This document shows, piece by piece, positions 1 through 7,196 of a DNA stretch of 21,452 nt. The notes beneath the pieces were generated by a model, which worked only from the letters and a program-made list of their open reading frames with translations, did no database searches and was not told the DNA's origin. Source of the DNA: DASTHS01 sp035718085 (GTDB lineage Bacteria > Actinomycetota > Acidimicrobiia > Acidimicrobiales > Palsa-688); NCBI GenBank assembly GCA_035718085.1, contig DASTHS010000211.1, forward strand, positions 1-21,452. The letters are read 5' to 3'. Position numbers and translations under genes: made by a program. Within the stretch, counting starts at the first letter, position 1, and each line of letters starts with the position of its first letter.

Positions 1-2446
1 CGTAGGCGTCGCCCTCGTCGCGCAACGGGTCGAACTGGGCGGTGACCAGGACCGCCGGCGGCAGGCCCTCGAGGCGGCCGAGCAGCGGTGACACCCGGGG
101 GTCGGCGCGCCGCGCCGGGTCGGGGGTGTAGTGGCCCATGAACCACTCCATGAGGCCCCGGGTGAGCACGTAGCCGTCGCCGTTGGCCTGCATCGACGGC
201 CACGCACGCGACTGGTCGGTGACCGGGGTGAGCATGAACTGGAACGCCAGCTCGGGGCCGCCGGTGTCGCGCAGGTGCTGGGCCACCGCCGCGGTCAGCC
301 CGCCACCCGCCGACCAACCGCCCACCGCCAGGCTGCCGGGCGCCCCGCCCAGGTCGCTCAGGTGCTCGCCCACCCACCGGACGGCGGCGACGGCGTCGTC
401 GAACGCGGCCGGGAACACCGCCTCGGGGGCGTGGCGGTAGTCGACCGACACCACGACGGCGTCGGTGCGCACGCACAGGTCGCGACACAGCGGCTCGTCG
501 GAGGTGGCGGAGCCGAGCACCCACCCGCCCCCGTGGAACCAGACCATCAGCGGGTGGGGGCCGGGCGTGGCCGGCCGCCACAGCCGGTAGGCGAGGTCGC
601 CTGCGGGCCCGGGCAGCGTGCCGTCGACGACCTCGCCGACCTCCGGGCCGGGGGGGCTGACCGTCGCCATGGCCGCCATGAGCTCACGGGCGGCGGCCGG
701 CTCCATCGTCTCGATCGCCGGCACACCCATCTCCGCCATGGCGTCGAGCACCATGGCCACGTCGGGCTGCAGCTCGCGGACGAGCCCGTCGTTGCACTGC
801 TCGCCGCCCGGGCCGCTCAACCGGAACCCGAGGTAGCCGCGGGCCACCACCTCGTCGCAGGCCAGGCGGTAGCGGCCGACGCCGCCGATGTAGGGGAGCA
901 TCACCCGGGGCTTGCCGGGGACGTTGGCGCCCATGTACCAGCTGTTGGCCGTCGGGTGCAGCGTGATGGCGCCGCAGTCGGCGTTGTGCTGGTGCCAGCC
1001 GGCCTCGGCGGTCGGGGTCGGCTCGATGACCTCGAACCCGCCTTCCCGGAGCGCAGCGATGCAGTCGGCGACCCAGTCGACGTGCTGTTCGATCGACACG
1101 GCCATGTTCGAGAGCACCGACGGGCTCTCCGGCCCGGTCAGCATGAACAGGTTGGGGAAGCCGACGGTGGTCAGGCCCAGGTAGGTCACGGGGCCCTCGG
1201 CCCACTTCTGCTTCAAGGTGACGCCGTCGCGACCGGCGATGTCGACGCCGACGAGGGCACCGGTCATGGCGTCGAAGCCGGTGGCGAAGACGATGGCGTC
1301 GAACTCGAGCGACTCGGTGCCCTCGCCGTCGGTGGCCTCGATGTCGATGCCGGTCCCGGTGATCGACCGGATCGGGGTCTTCTTCAGGTCGACCAGCCGG
1401 ACGTGGGGCAGGTTGAACGTGGCGTAGTAGCCGGTGTCGAGGCAGGGGCGCTTGGTGCCGAAGTAGTGGTCTTTCGGGCACAGCGCCTCGGCGGTCTCGG
1501 GGTCGTCGACGATCTCGCGGATCTTCTCGCGGATCATCTCGGCGACGATCTGGTTGGCCGCCGGGTTGACCCCCTGGTCGGCGAGCACCCCGAGGATCTC
1601 GAACAGCTCCCCGGCCTCCCACGCCTTCTCGAAGCGGGCCCGCTGCTCGTCGGCGGTGGTGGTGGCGGAGGTGGCCTCGTTGACCGGCTTGGGCACGCCC
1701 CCGGCGCTGAGCCTGGCCTCCTGGCGGTAGGCCTCGCGGTCGGCAGCCAGCTTGGCCTCGGCCTCGGCGGGCCGGGGCCCGTTGTGGGCGGGCACCGAGA
1801 AGTTGGGGGTGCGCTGGAAGACGGTGAGCTGGGCCGCCTCTTTCGCGATGAGCGGGATCGACTGGATGCCCGAGCTGCCGGTGCCGATCACCGCGACCCG
1901 CTTGCCGGTGAAGTCGACACCGTCGTGGGGCCACCTGCTGGTGAAGTAGGTGGGCCCGTCGAAGCGGCCGGCGCCGGGGATGTCGAGCTCCTTGGGCACC
2001 GACAGGCAGCCGGTGGCCATGACGTGGAACCGGGTGCGGATGCGCTCGCCGGTGTCGGTCTCGACGACCCACGTGCGGGCCGCCTCGTCCCAGGTGGCCT
2101 GGGTGACCTTGGCGCCGAAGGTGATGTCCCGGCGCAGGTCGTAGCGCTCGGCGACGAACTGGGCGTAGCGGAGGATCTCCGGCTGGGTGGCGTACTTCTC
2201 CGACCACGTCCAGGCCTGCTCGAGCTCCGGATCGAAGCTGTAGGTGTAGTCGGTGGTCGGGATGTCGCAGCGGGCCCCCGGGTAGCGGTTCCAGTACCAG
2301 GTGCCCCCGACGTCGTCGGCGGCCTCCAGCACCCGGGCGCGGAAGCCGGCGGTGCGCAGGCGGTGGAGCAGGTAGAGGCCGGCGAAGCCGGCGCCGACGA
2401 CCACCACGTCGACGTCGGTCTGTTGCTGGTGGTGCGTGTCGGTCAT
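1..2446 (-). CDS. Baeyer-Villiger-type flavin monooxygenase fused to alpha/beta hydrolase (3' end cut by window edge)
   Basis: The reading frame is open from ATG at 2446 to the left edge (815 codons, no stop). Residues 1 to about 545 are a class B flavoprotein monooxygenase: FAD Rossmann motif GAGFAG (18-23), GGTWYWNRYPG (47-57), the Baeyer-Villiger fingerprint region FDGPTYFTSRWP (162-173), and an NADPH Rossmann motif GTGSSG (188-193). From about residue 550 an HSL/esterase-family hydrolase begins, with oxyanion motif HGGGW (H638), nucleophile elbow GWSAGG (S712) and acid motif DPLRDEG (D806); the catalytic His should lie beyond the window. By family knowledge the first half inserts oxygen next to a ketone to form an ester or lactone and the second half hydrolyses it. 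Two oddities: the His of the fingerprint is Phe168, and the elbow has Trp where GDSAGG is usual. The fusion is seen directly; substrate and coupling are inferred. Confidence 0.9.
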   Translation of the reverse strand, partial: MTDTHHQQQTDVDVVVVGAGFAGLYLLHRLRTAGFRARVLEAADDVGGTWYWNRYPGARCDIPTTDYTYSFDPELEQAWTWSEKYATQPEILRYAQFVAERYDLRRDITFGAKVTQATWDEAARTWVVETDTGERIRTRFHVMATGCLSVPKELDIPGAGRFDGPTYFTSRWPHDGVDFTGKRVAVIGTGSSGIQSIPLIAKEAAQLTVFQRTPNFSVPAHNGPRPAEAEAKLAADREAYRQEARLSAGGVPKPVNEATSATTTADEQRARFEKAWEAGELFEILGVLADQGVNPAANQIVAEMIREKIREIVDDPETAEALCPKDHYFGTKRPCLDTGYYATFNLPHVRLVDLKKTPIRSITGTGIDIEATDGEGTESLEFDAIVFATGFDAMTGALVGVDIAGRDGVTLKQKWAEGPVTYLGLTTVGFPNLFMLTGPESPSVLSNMAVSIEQHVDWVADCIAALREGGFEVIEPTPTAEAGWHQHNADCGAITLHPTANSWYMGANVPGKPRVMLPYIGGVGRYRLACDEVVARGYLGFRLSGPGGEQCNDGLVRELQPDVAMVLDAMAEMGVPAIETMEPAAARELMAAMATVSPPGPEVGEVVDGTLPGPAGDLAYRLWRPATPGPHPLMVWFHGGGWVLGSATSDEPLCRDLCVRTDAVVVSVDYRHAPEAVFPAAFDDAVAAVRWVGEHLSDLGGAPGSLAVGGWSAGGGLTAAVAQHLRDTGGPELAFQFMLTPVTDQSRAWPSMQANGDGYVLTRGLMEWFMGHYTPDPARRADPRVSPLLGRLEGLPPAVLVTAQFDPLRDEGDAY

Positions 2447-2541
2447 GTGCGAACCCCCCGTTCGTCCGTCGCCGGCCAGTCAAGCACGGCGGCGACGGGG
2501 CGTCACGGGCGTGGGGGCGCCGGTCGTGGTTGGCTCGGCGC

Positions 2542-2943
2542 ATGGCGTTCGACCCTGCTGCGCTGCCCCCCGCTGCGGTGGCGTTCCTCACGGAACGGCA
2601 CCTGGCCACGCTGACCACCCTGCGCGCCGACGGGTCGCCGCACGTGGTCGCGGTCGGGTTCACGTGGGACGGCGGGCGGCAGGTGGTGCGGGTGATCACC
2701 GGCGGCCGGTCGCAGAAGGCGGCCAACGCCCGGCGGGGCGGGCGGGCGGCGGTGGCCCAGGTCGACGGCGCCCGTTGGCTGTCGCTCGAGGGGCGGCCCC
2801 GGGTCGTCGACGAGCCGGCGGCGGTGGCCGAGGCCGAGGCCCGCTACGCGGCCCGCTACCGCCCGCCGCGCCCCAACCCGGCTCGGGTGGTGGTGGAGAT
2901 CGCCGTCGACCGGGTGCTGGGGGCGGGGTCGCTCGGGCGGTAG
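2542..2943 (+). CDS. PPOX-class (pyridoxamine-phosphate-oxidase-like) probable F420-dependent oxidoreductase
   Basis: A 133-residue single-domain split-barrel protein. It opens with a helix and the strand LATLTTLRADGSPHVVAV, followed by a predicted beta-barrel with SQKAANARRGGRAAVAQV and a C-terminal VVVEIAVDRVLG strand, the pattern of the Rv1155-like PPOX family (about 130-150 residues). Many actinobacterial members bind F420 or FMN; which one applies here cannot be read from sequence. ATG 2542 was chosen over an in-frame TTG at 2530 because family members start close to this point. There is no clear ribosome binding site. It diverges from the monooxygenase-hydrolase gene across 95 bp and converges on the exonuclease gene. 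Substrate unknown. Confidence 0.82.
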   Translation: MAFDPAALPPAAVAFLTERHLATLTTLRADGSPHVVAVGFTWDGGRQVVRVITGGRSQKAANARRGGRAAVAQVDGARWLSLEGRPRVVDEPAAVAEAEARYAARYRPPRPNPARVVVEIAVDRVLGAGSLGR

Positions 2944-3000
2944 GGGCGCCCGGCTCCGGTCCGCCGCCCCCGGCCGGCCGACCCCCCCCGGTCGCCCACG

Positions 3001-3019
3001 CCCGCGCTCCGGGCGCGGG
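3001..3019. terminator. GC hairpin between convergent genes, possible bidirectional terminator
   Basis: A perfect 7-bp stem (CCCGCGC at 3001-3007 with GCGCGGG at 3013-3019) and a 5-nt loop lies in the 104-bp gap where the PPOX gene (+) and the exonuclease gene (-) converge. There is no T-run on either side, so it would be an atypical, GC-only terminator. The same gap holds an eight-C run at 2982-2989. Confidence 0.35.
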
Positions 3020-3047
3020 GTCCACTGGACGCCGGGCGGGCCGGAGC

Positions 3048-3920
3048 TCACCGACCGGCGGCCAGCCGGTCGGCGCGGGCGACGAGGTCGGGGGCGTCGA
3101 TGCGGGCGCACATCGCCGCCAGCTCGGTCGTCGGCCCCCGCCACCGCAGGTGCTCGACGTCGGCGAGCACGGGTGGCTCGGTGCGCAGCGTGGCCAGGTC
3201 ACGGAACTGCAGGGCCAGCTCCCGCGAGGCGTCGAGGGTGGCGGCGAGGGTGCGCGCCGAGCGCACGTCGACGTCCCAGTGGTGGCCGAGGGCGGGCACC
3301 GCCTCGAGGTGGCCGTAGCGGGAGAGCACCGCGGCCGCCGACTTGGCCCCCCAGCCGGGGAGCCCGGGGTAGCCGTCGGCGCTGTCGCCCACCAGGGCCA
3401 GGTAGTCGGGGATCGACGGCGGGTCGACCCCGAACTTCGCCCGCACCCCGGCGGCGTCGGTCACGACCCGCTTGCGCCGGTCGAGCTGCACGACCCGGGT
3501 GCCCTGCACGCACTGGGCCAGGTCTTTGTCGGGGGTGCACACGAGCACCTGGGCGACGGCCGGGTCGGCGGCGGCCACCGCCGCCGCCGAGGCCAGGGCA
3601 TCGTCGGCCTCCCAGTCGACCATGGGCCACACCGTCACCCCGAGGGCGGCGACGGCATCCTCGAGCAGGCCGAACTGGCCCGACAGGCGGGGGTCGACCC
3701 CGGCGCCGTCCTTGTAGCCCGGCCACGCCGCGTTGCGCCACGACTCGATGACGTGGTCGGTGGCCACGCCGACGTGGGTGGCGTCGCCGAGCAGCCCGAG
3801 CAGCGACCCGAGCACCCCCCGGGTGGCGGCGACCTCCAGGCCGTCGGCGGTGACGTGGGAGGGCAGGGCGAACCAATGGCGGAACAGCTCGTAGGTGCCG
3901 TCGACCAGGTGGACCCTCAC
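3048..3920 (-). CDS. 5'-3' exonuclease (Pol I N-terminal-domain-like, flap nuclease family)
   Basis: A 290-residue stand-alone nuclease, the usual size of actinobacterial single-domain 5'-3' exonucleases. Acidic metal-binding positions of the family are visible: D7 in HLVDGTYELFR, E104/D106/D107 in WEADDALA, D131/D133 in TPDKDLAQ, and D179/D182 in LVGDSADGYPG, followed by the helix-3-turn-helix GLPGWGAKSAAAVL (about 186-199) that grips DNA. The family removes RNA primers and 5' flaps in replication and repair. Start GTG 3920 is fixed by the family N-terminus and overlaps the upstream EAL gene's stop by 4 bp (GTGA), so translation is probably coupled. It is the last gene of the four-gene unit starting at 7080, an unexpected partner for c-di-GMP genes. 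Confidence 0.9.
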   Translation of the reverse strand: MRVHLVDGTYELFRHWFALPSHVTADGLEVAATRGVLGSLLGLLGDATHVGVATDHVIESWRNAAWPGYKDGAGVDPRLSGQFGLLEDAVAALGVTVWPMVDWEADDALASAAAVAAADPAVAQVLVCTPDKDLAQCVQGTRVVQLDRRKRVVTDAAGVRAKFGVDPPSIPDYLALVGDSADGYPGLPGWGAKSAAAVLSRYGHLEAVPALGHHWDVDVRSARTLAATLDASRELALQFRDLATLRTEPPVLADVEHLRWRGPTTELAAMCARIDAPDLVARADRLAAGR

Positions 3921-4615
3921 CTGAGGAGCTCGCTGCCGTCGCCCCGAGTGCGCATCCGGTCGAGCAGCGGCTCCAGCTGGTTGGCCGGGACGGCAGGGCT
4001 GTAGAGCCAGCCCTGGCCCCAGTCGCACCCCGCGGCGGCCAGGCGGCGGCGCACCTGCTCGTCTTCGATGCCTTCGGCGGTGACCTCGAGGCGCAGCTCG
4101 TGGGCCAGGGCCACCGTCGCTGTCACCATGGCGGCCGCACGACGGTCGGTGACGACCGCCCCTGCGATCTCCCGGTCGATCTTGATGCCGTCGGCGGGCA
4201 GTTGCAGCACGCGGGTCAGGTTGCTCCACCCGACGCCGAAGTCGTCGATGACGATGTGCACGCCGATGGCGGTCAGCGCTTCGAGCTCCCTGCGGGCCAA
4301 CGACAGGTCGAGCAACGCGGTCGCCTCGGTGATCTCCACGGTGAGCTGGGTCCCAGGGAGGCCGTGGTCGTCCAGGGCCCGGAGGACGTCTCTTGCCAGG
4401 CCGGGGCGGCTCAGCTGGCCGCTGGCCACGTTCACCGCCATGCCGCCGGGCAGCAGCACCCCACGGCTGCGCAGGCGGGCCAGCTCGGCCAGCGAGCGGT
4501 CGAGCATGGTCCGGCCGACGGGCACGATCAGGGCGCCTGCCGCCACCGCAGGCAGGAACGACAGCGGGGGCAGCGGCCCGTGCTCGGGGTGCTGACAGAG
4601 CGGGACTTCGGCCAC
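3917..4615 (-). CDS. EAL-domain protein lacking the first strand and the EAL motif (probable c-di-GMP phosphodiesterase relic or binder)
   Basis: A 232-residue protein consisting only of an EAL domain. Seven active-site positions of c-di-GMP phosphodiesterases are present: N62 (VNVASGQL), E94 (EITE), D124/D125 (DDFGVGWS), K145 (KIDR), E181 (AEGIED) and Q201 (GQGWLY). Their mutual spacings match active EAL enzymes such as RocR as I recall its numbering. Missing are the first barrel strand with its QP motif and the signature metal-binding Glu: EVPLCQHPE stands where E-x-L-x-R-W-x-H-P-E is expected. The start is GTG 4615, one sense codon after the in-frame TGA of the upstream GGDEF gene, so translation probably reinitiates. 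It is either a degraded half of a former GGDEF-EAL protein or a c-di-GMP binding protein without catalysis. The domain call is sure; activity is doubtful. Confidence 0.85.
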   Translation of the reverse strand: MAEVPLCQHPEHGPLPPLSFLPAVAAGALIVPVGRTMLDRSLAELARLRSRGVLLPGGMAVNVASGQLSRPGLARDVLRALDDHGLPGTQLTVEITEATALLDLSLARRELEALTAIGVHIVIDDFGVGWSNLTRVLQLPADGIKIDREIAGAVVTDRRAAAMVTATVALAHELRLEVTAEGIEDEQVRRRLAAAGCDWGQGWLYSPAVPANQLEPLLDRMRTRGDGSELLR

Positions 4616-4618
4616 CGG

Positions 4619-6178
4619 TCAGGCGACGCGAGGGGCGACGGTGACCCGGTCGCGACCGGCGGCCTTGGCCGCGTAGAGCGCAGCATCCGCAGCCTCCACC
4701 AGCCCGACGGCGGCGCCGGCGTGGTCGGGAAGGGTGGCCACCCCGGCGCTGACGGTCACCCCGCCGAAGAGGGGCTCGGCGGCCATCGCCCGGCGCGCCC
4801 GCTCGACGATCACCCGGGCCGCCTCGGCCGGGCATCCGGGCAGCACGACGGCGAACTCCTCCCCCCCGTAGCGGGCCACGAGGTCCTGGGTTCGGCACGC
4901 AGCGGCCAGCACGCCGGCGACGGCGCGCAGCACCTCGTCGCCGCCGGTGTGGCCCCGGGTGTCGTTCACCCGCTTGAAGTGGTCGATGTCGATCAGCACC
5001 AGCGACAGCGGTTCGCCCCGCCGCAGCGCCCCCGCCACCTCGCGGTCGAGGCCGGTGTCGAACGCCCGCCGGTTGGCCAGGCCGGTCAGCCCGTCGACGG
5101 CCGCCAGCCGCTCGCGCTCGGCGAGCAGGGCGGTCGACGCCAGGGCCACGGCACCGTGGGCGGCGAACTGCCCGGCCACCAGCAGGGTCCGGCGGGCCAC
5201 CAGACCGCGCCGACCGCCGAGCTCGAGCAGGAGCACCGGCTGGCGCGGCCCGGTGCCCAGTGGCGCAGCGACGACGCCGCGGGCGGCGGGCAGCAGGTCG
5301 GCGGCGAGGTGGTCGGCGGCCGGGTCGACCCAGCGGCGGGCCAGCGGCACGCCCTGGGCGCGGGCGGCGGCCAGCAGCGCATCGTCATCGTCGTCGTCGT
5401 CGCCGAACGGCGACGGGGTGGCATCGGGCGCTTCCAGGACCAGGTGCTGCGCGTCGGGCAGCACCAGCGCGCCGCGACGGGCGCCGATGGCCCTGGTGGT
5501 CGCCCGCAGCAGGGCGGCAGCGACATCGGCAGGGTCGGTGCGGCGTTCCAGGTCGGCGGCCATCGTCGCCAGGGCCTGCAGCTCGCTGCGGGAGCGGCGC
5601 AACTCGCGCTCGCTGACCCGGCCCAGGCCGGCGGTGAGGGCGGCGACGGCGACGAAGCCGGCGACGGCGATGCCGATCGCCCCTGCCGGCGGCGGGGTGG
5701 GGGTCGGCACACCCAGCCCGGCGCAGATGGCCCGGTCGAGGCCGGTGGTGGCGAGCACGATGGTGCCGGCGACGTCCCACAGGGCGACCTGGAGGGCAGC
5801 GGGGCCGCTGGCTAGGGTGGCGACGGCCACCAGGTGCAACGAGAACAGCACGAGCAGGCCGCTGCGGGCGCCGCCCTGCGGCGCGCTCACGACCAGGAGG
5901 AAAGCGACGTCGCCGGCGAGGCCGACCCGTTGCGCGCCCAGGGCTGCAGCCCGGCCGTACCGGCCGGCGACGGTCACCGGGAGGGCGAAGGCCACCAGCG
6001 CGGCGCACGGCAGCGCCGCCTGCCCGGGCGTGAGCCCCACCTGCACGGACGCACCCCACGCGGCCAGGACCACCGCCAGCGCCAGGCCGGCGCGCACGGC
6101 GCCCAGCAGCCCGAATCGCTCCTCGAGGCTCGGCTCGTCGTTGCGCCCGACCGCCCGCAGCGGCGCCAGGCGGGGCAT
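4619..6178 (-). CDS. Membrane diguanylate cyclase (multi-TM, GAF-like, GGDEF)
   Basis: 519 residues. The first ~190 residues hold about five or six hydrophobic segments (roughly 24-44, 53-72, 88-98, 107-125, 130-146, 167-185), an integral-membrane sensor region. A signalling helix (190-215) leads into a probable GAF-like domain (about 215-350), then a full GGDEF domain (355-515) with DGLTGLANRRAF, the metal and base-binding stretch LIDIDHFKRVNDTRGH, and the active-site loop GGEEF at 438-442. An inhibitory site RTQD (429-432) lies exactly five residues before it, so product feedback inhibition is expected. The enzyme should make c-di-GMP from two GTP at the inner membrane face. Seven consecutive Asp (260-266) interrupt the GAF-like region. 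ATG 6178 overlaps the upstream gene's TGA by 1 bp; the stop is followed in frame by the EAL gene. Confidence 0.93.
   Translation of the reverse strand: MPRLAPLRAVGRNDEPSLEERFGLLGAVRAGLALAVVLAAWGASVQVGLTPGQAALPCAALVAFALPVTVAGRYGRAAALGAQRVGLAGDVAFLLVVSAPQGGARSGLLVLFSLHLVAVATLASGPAALQVALWDVAGTIVLATTGLDRAICAGLGVPTPTPPPAGAIGIAVAGFVAVAALTAGLGRVSERELRRSRSELQALATMAADLERRTDPADVAAALLRATTRAIGARRGALVLPDAQHLVLEAPDATPSPFGDDDDDDDALLAAARAQGVPLARRWVDPAADHLAADLLPAARGVVAAPLGTGPRQPVLLLELGGRRGLVARRTLLVAGQFAAHGAVALASTALLAERERLAAVDGLTGLANRRAFDTGLDREVAGALRRGEPLSLVLIDIDHFKRVNDTRGHTGGDEVLRAVAGVLAAACRTQDLVARYGGEEFAVVLPGCPAEAARVIVERARRAMAAEPLFGGVTVSAGVATLPDHAGAAVGLVEAADAALYAAKAAGRDRVTVAPRVA
5381..5401 (-). repeat. Trinucleotide (GAC/GAT) run encoding seven Asp
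   Basis: Seven consecutive Asp codons (5 GAC, 2 GAT) inside the diguanylate cyclase, residues 260-266. Such runs can change length by slippage in steps of one residue without breaking the frame. Confidence 0.85.
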
Positions 6179-7080
6179 CAGCCGAGGCTGATGGTGTCGT
6201 CGTCGGCGCCCACGGGCGCCGACTCGAGGCGTCGGTCGCGCCGGGCGAGGAGACCGGTCCCGACCAAGGCCACCGCTACCGCGACGCCGGCAGCGAACGG
6301 CGATCGCGCCACGGCGCGGGCGATCACTCGCGGATCCTGCCCGTCGAGGCGCGGCAGCAACGACAGGAACGGGCGCAGCGCGCCGGGCGGCGGCAGCGCG
6401 TCACCGAGGGTGGGGGGCAGCGCCGCCGACCCGCCCGCGCCGCCGGCGGGTGCCTCGCCGGCGGGCCGGGGGGCGGCGGCGACGAGGGGCACCGACACGC
6501 CGGCGACCACGGGGCCACCGGTCGGGTGGCTGGCGCCGGAGGGTGCGGCAGAGGCCGGGGGGATGAAGACGGGGAACTCGCCGAAGGCGTCGGCGGCCAG
6601 GGTGGTGAACGGCGCGACGACCACGGCCACCGGCGCGACGGGTGCCGCCGGCGCCGCCGGCGCCGCCGGTGCGACCGCGGCCGGGCCGGTGGGCTGCGTC
6701 GGCGTCGCCGTGCCGGGGGGTCCTTGACCGGCCCGGTTGGCGTGGCCGTTGCCGGTCGGCGTCGGCGTCGTGGCGCCGGCGGCGACGTCTCCGGTCATGG
6801 TGAGGGTGGAGGTGGTGAGGCTGAACGCCGACACGCCGCCGCTGGTGGCGCCCTGATCGACCTGCGCCGACCCGCCGCCGCGGTGACGAGCGGCCGGCCC
6901 CTGGGCGGCGGCCCGGGCCCCCGGCTGGCTCGGCCGGTGCGCAGCGCCTGCCAGGCCGTGGCTCACCAGACCCGCCCGAGGGACCGCCCACGCAGGAGCA
7001 GCGGCCAGGCACAGACCACAGCTCAGCCCGGCGCCGAGCGCGCCGGCAGCCAGCGCCGCGGCGGCCCGGTCCCGGAACAT
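6178..7080 (-). CDS. Secreted, C-terminally membrane-anchored Ala/Pro/Gly/Thr-rich protein of unknown function
   Basis: I do not recognise a family. The 300-residue protein begins with a Sec signal peptide (MFRDR charged start, hydrophobic core, likely cleavage after AWA at about 32). A long low-complexity stretch rich in Ala, Pro, Gly and Thr follows, containing an AAP micro-repeat. One hydrophobic segment (about 260-279) then ends in RRDRR and a short acidic tail ending DDDTISLG. This is the layout of a surface protein with most of its length outside the cell and a cytoplasmic tail. It is the first gene of the unit with the diguanylate cyclase, EAL protein and exonuclease; its TGA overlaps the cyclase ATG by 1 bp, so the two are probably made together. 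A role as an envelope partner of the c-di-GMP module is inference from position only. Confidence 0.75.
   Translation of the reverse strand: MFRDRAAAALAAGALGAGLSCGLCLAAAPAWAVPRAGLVSHGLAGAAHRPSQPGARAAAQGPAARHRGGGSAQVDQGATSGGVSAFSLTTSTLTMTGDVAAGATTPTPTGNGHANRAGQGPPGTATPTQPTGPAAVAPAAPAAPAAPVAPVAVVVAPFTTLAADAFGEFPVFIPPASAAPSGASHPTGGPVVAGVSVPLVAAAPRPAGEAPAGGAGGSAALPPTLGDALPPPGALRPFLSLLPRLDGQDPRVIARAVARSPFAAGVAVAVALVGTGLLARRDRRLESAPVGADDDTISLG
6642..6668 (-). repeat. Three 9-bp tandem units encoding Ala-Ala-Pro
   Basis: Three head-to-tail copies of a 9-bp unit, two identical (6651-6659 and 6660-6668) and one with a single change (6642-6650), within the low-complexity part of the secreted protein gene. 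Confidence 0.75.
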
Positions 7081-7196
7081 CGGAACCCATCTTGCCCCAC
7101 GGCGCGCGTCAGGCGAACCACTCTCCGGAACTTCTCGATCCTCGTCAGGGCGGAATGCCCCGATCGCGCCATGCGCGCAGGCGGACCCCCCGACGG

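Noticed and set aside
2447..2541. Promoter with TTGACT (minus strand, 2478-2483) for the monooxygenase-hydrolase gene
   Set aside because: No -10 box of TANNNT type lies at suitable spacing downstream, so I do not list it as a feature.
131..2614. Long plus-strand open frame of 827 codons opposite the monooxygenase-hydrolase gene
   Set aside because: It is codon-aligned antisense to a gene with clear motifs, is rich in Gly/Ala/Val/Arg/His as expected from reversed GC-rich codons, and shows no domain. The same applies to the long antisense frames at 4100-5815, 8123-9916, 10323-11933 and 12673-13734.
3048..4898. Exonuclease frame extended upstream to 616 codons
   Set aside because: The extra N-terminal part is an out-of-frame reading of the EAL and GGDEF genes. 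The nuclease family starts at GTG 3920.
7081..7196. c-di-GMP riboswitch or ECF sigma promoter upstream of the secreted protein and cyclase unit
   Set aside because: I looked for a GEMM-like fold and found none. A GGAAC and a CGTC on the plus strand are only 11 nt apart and face no gene. A CAAGAT 8 nt before ATG 7080 could be a -10 box but does not fit TANNNT.
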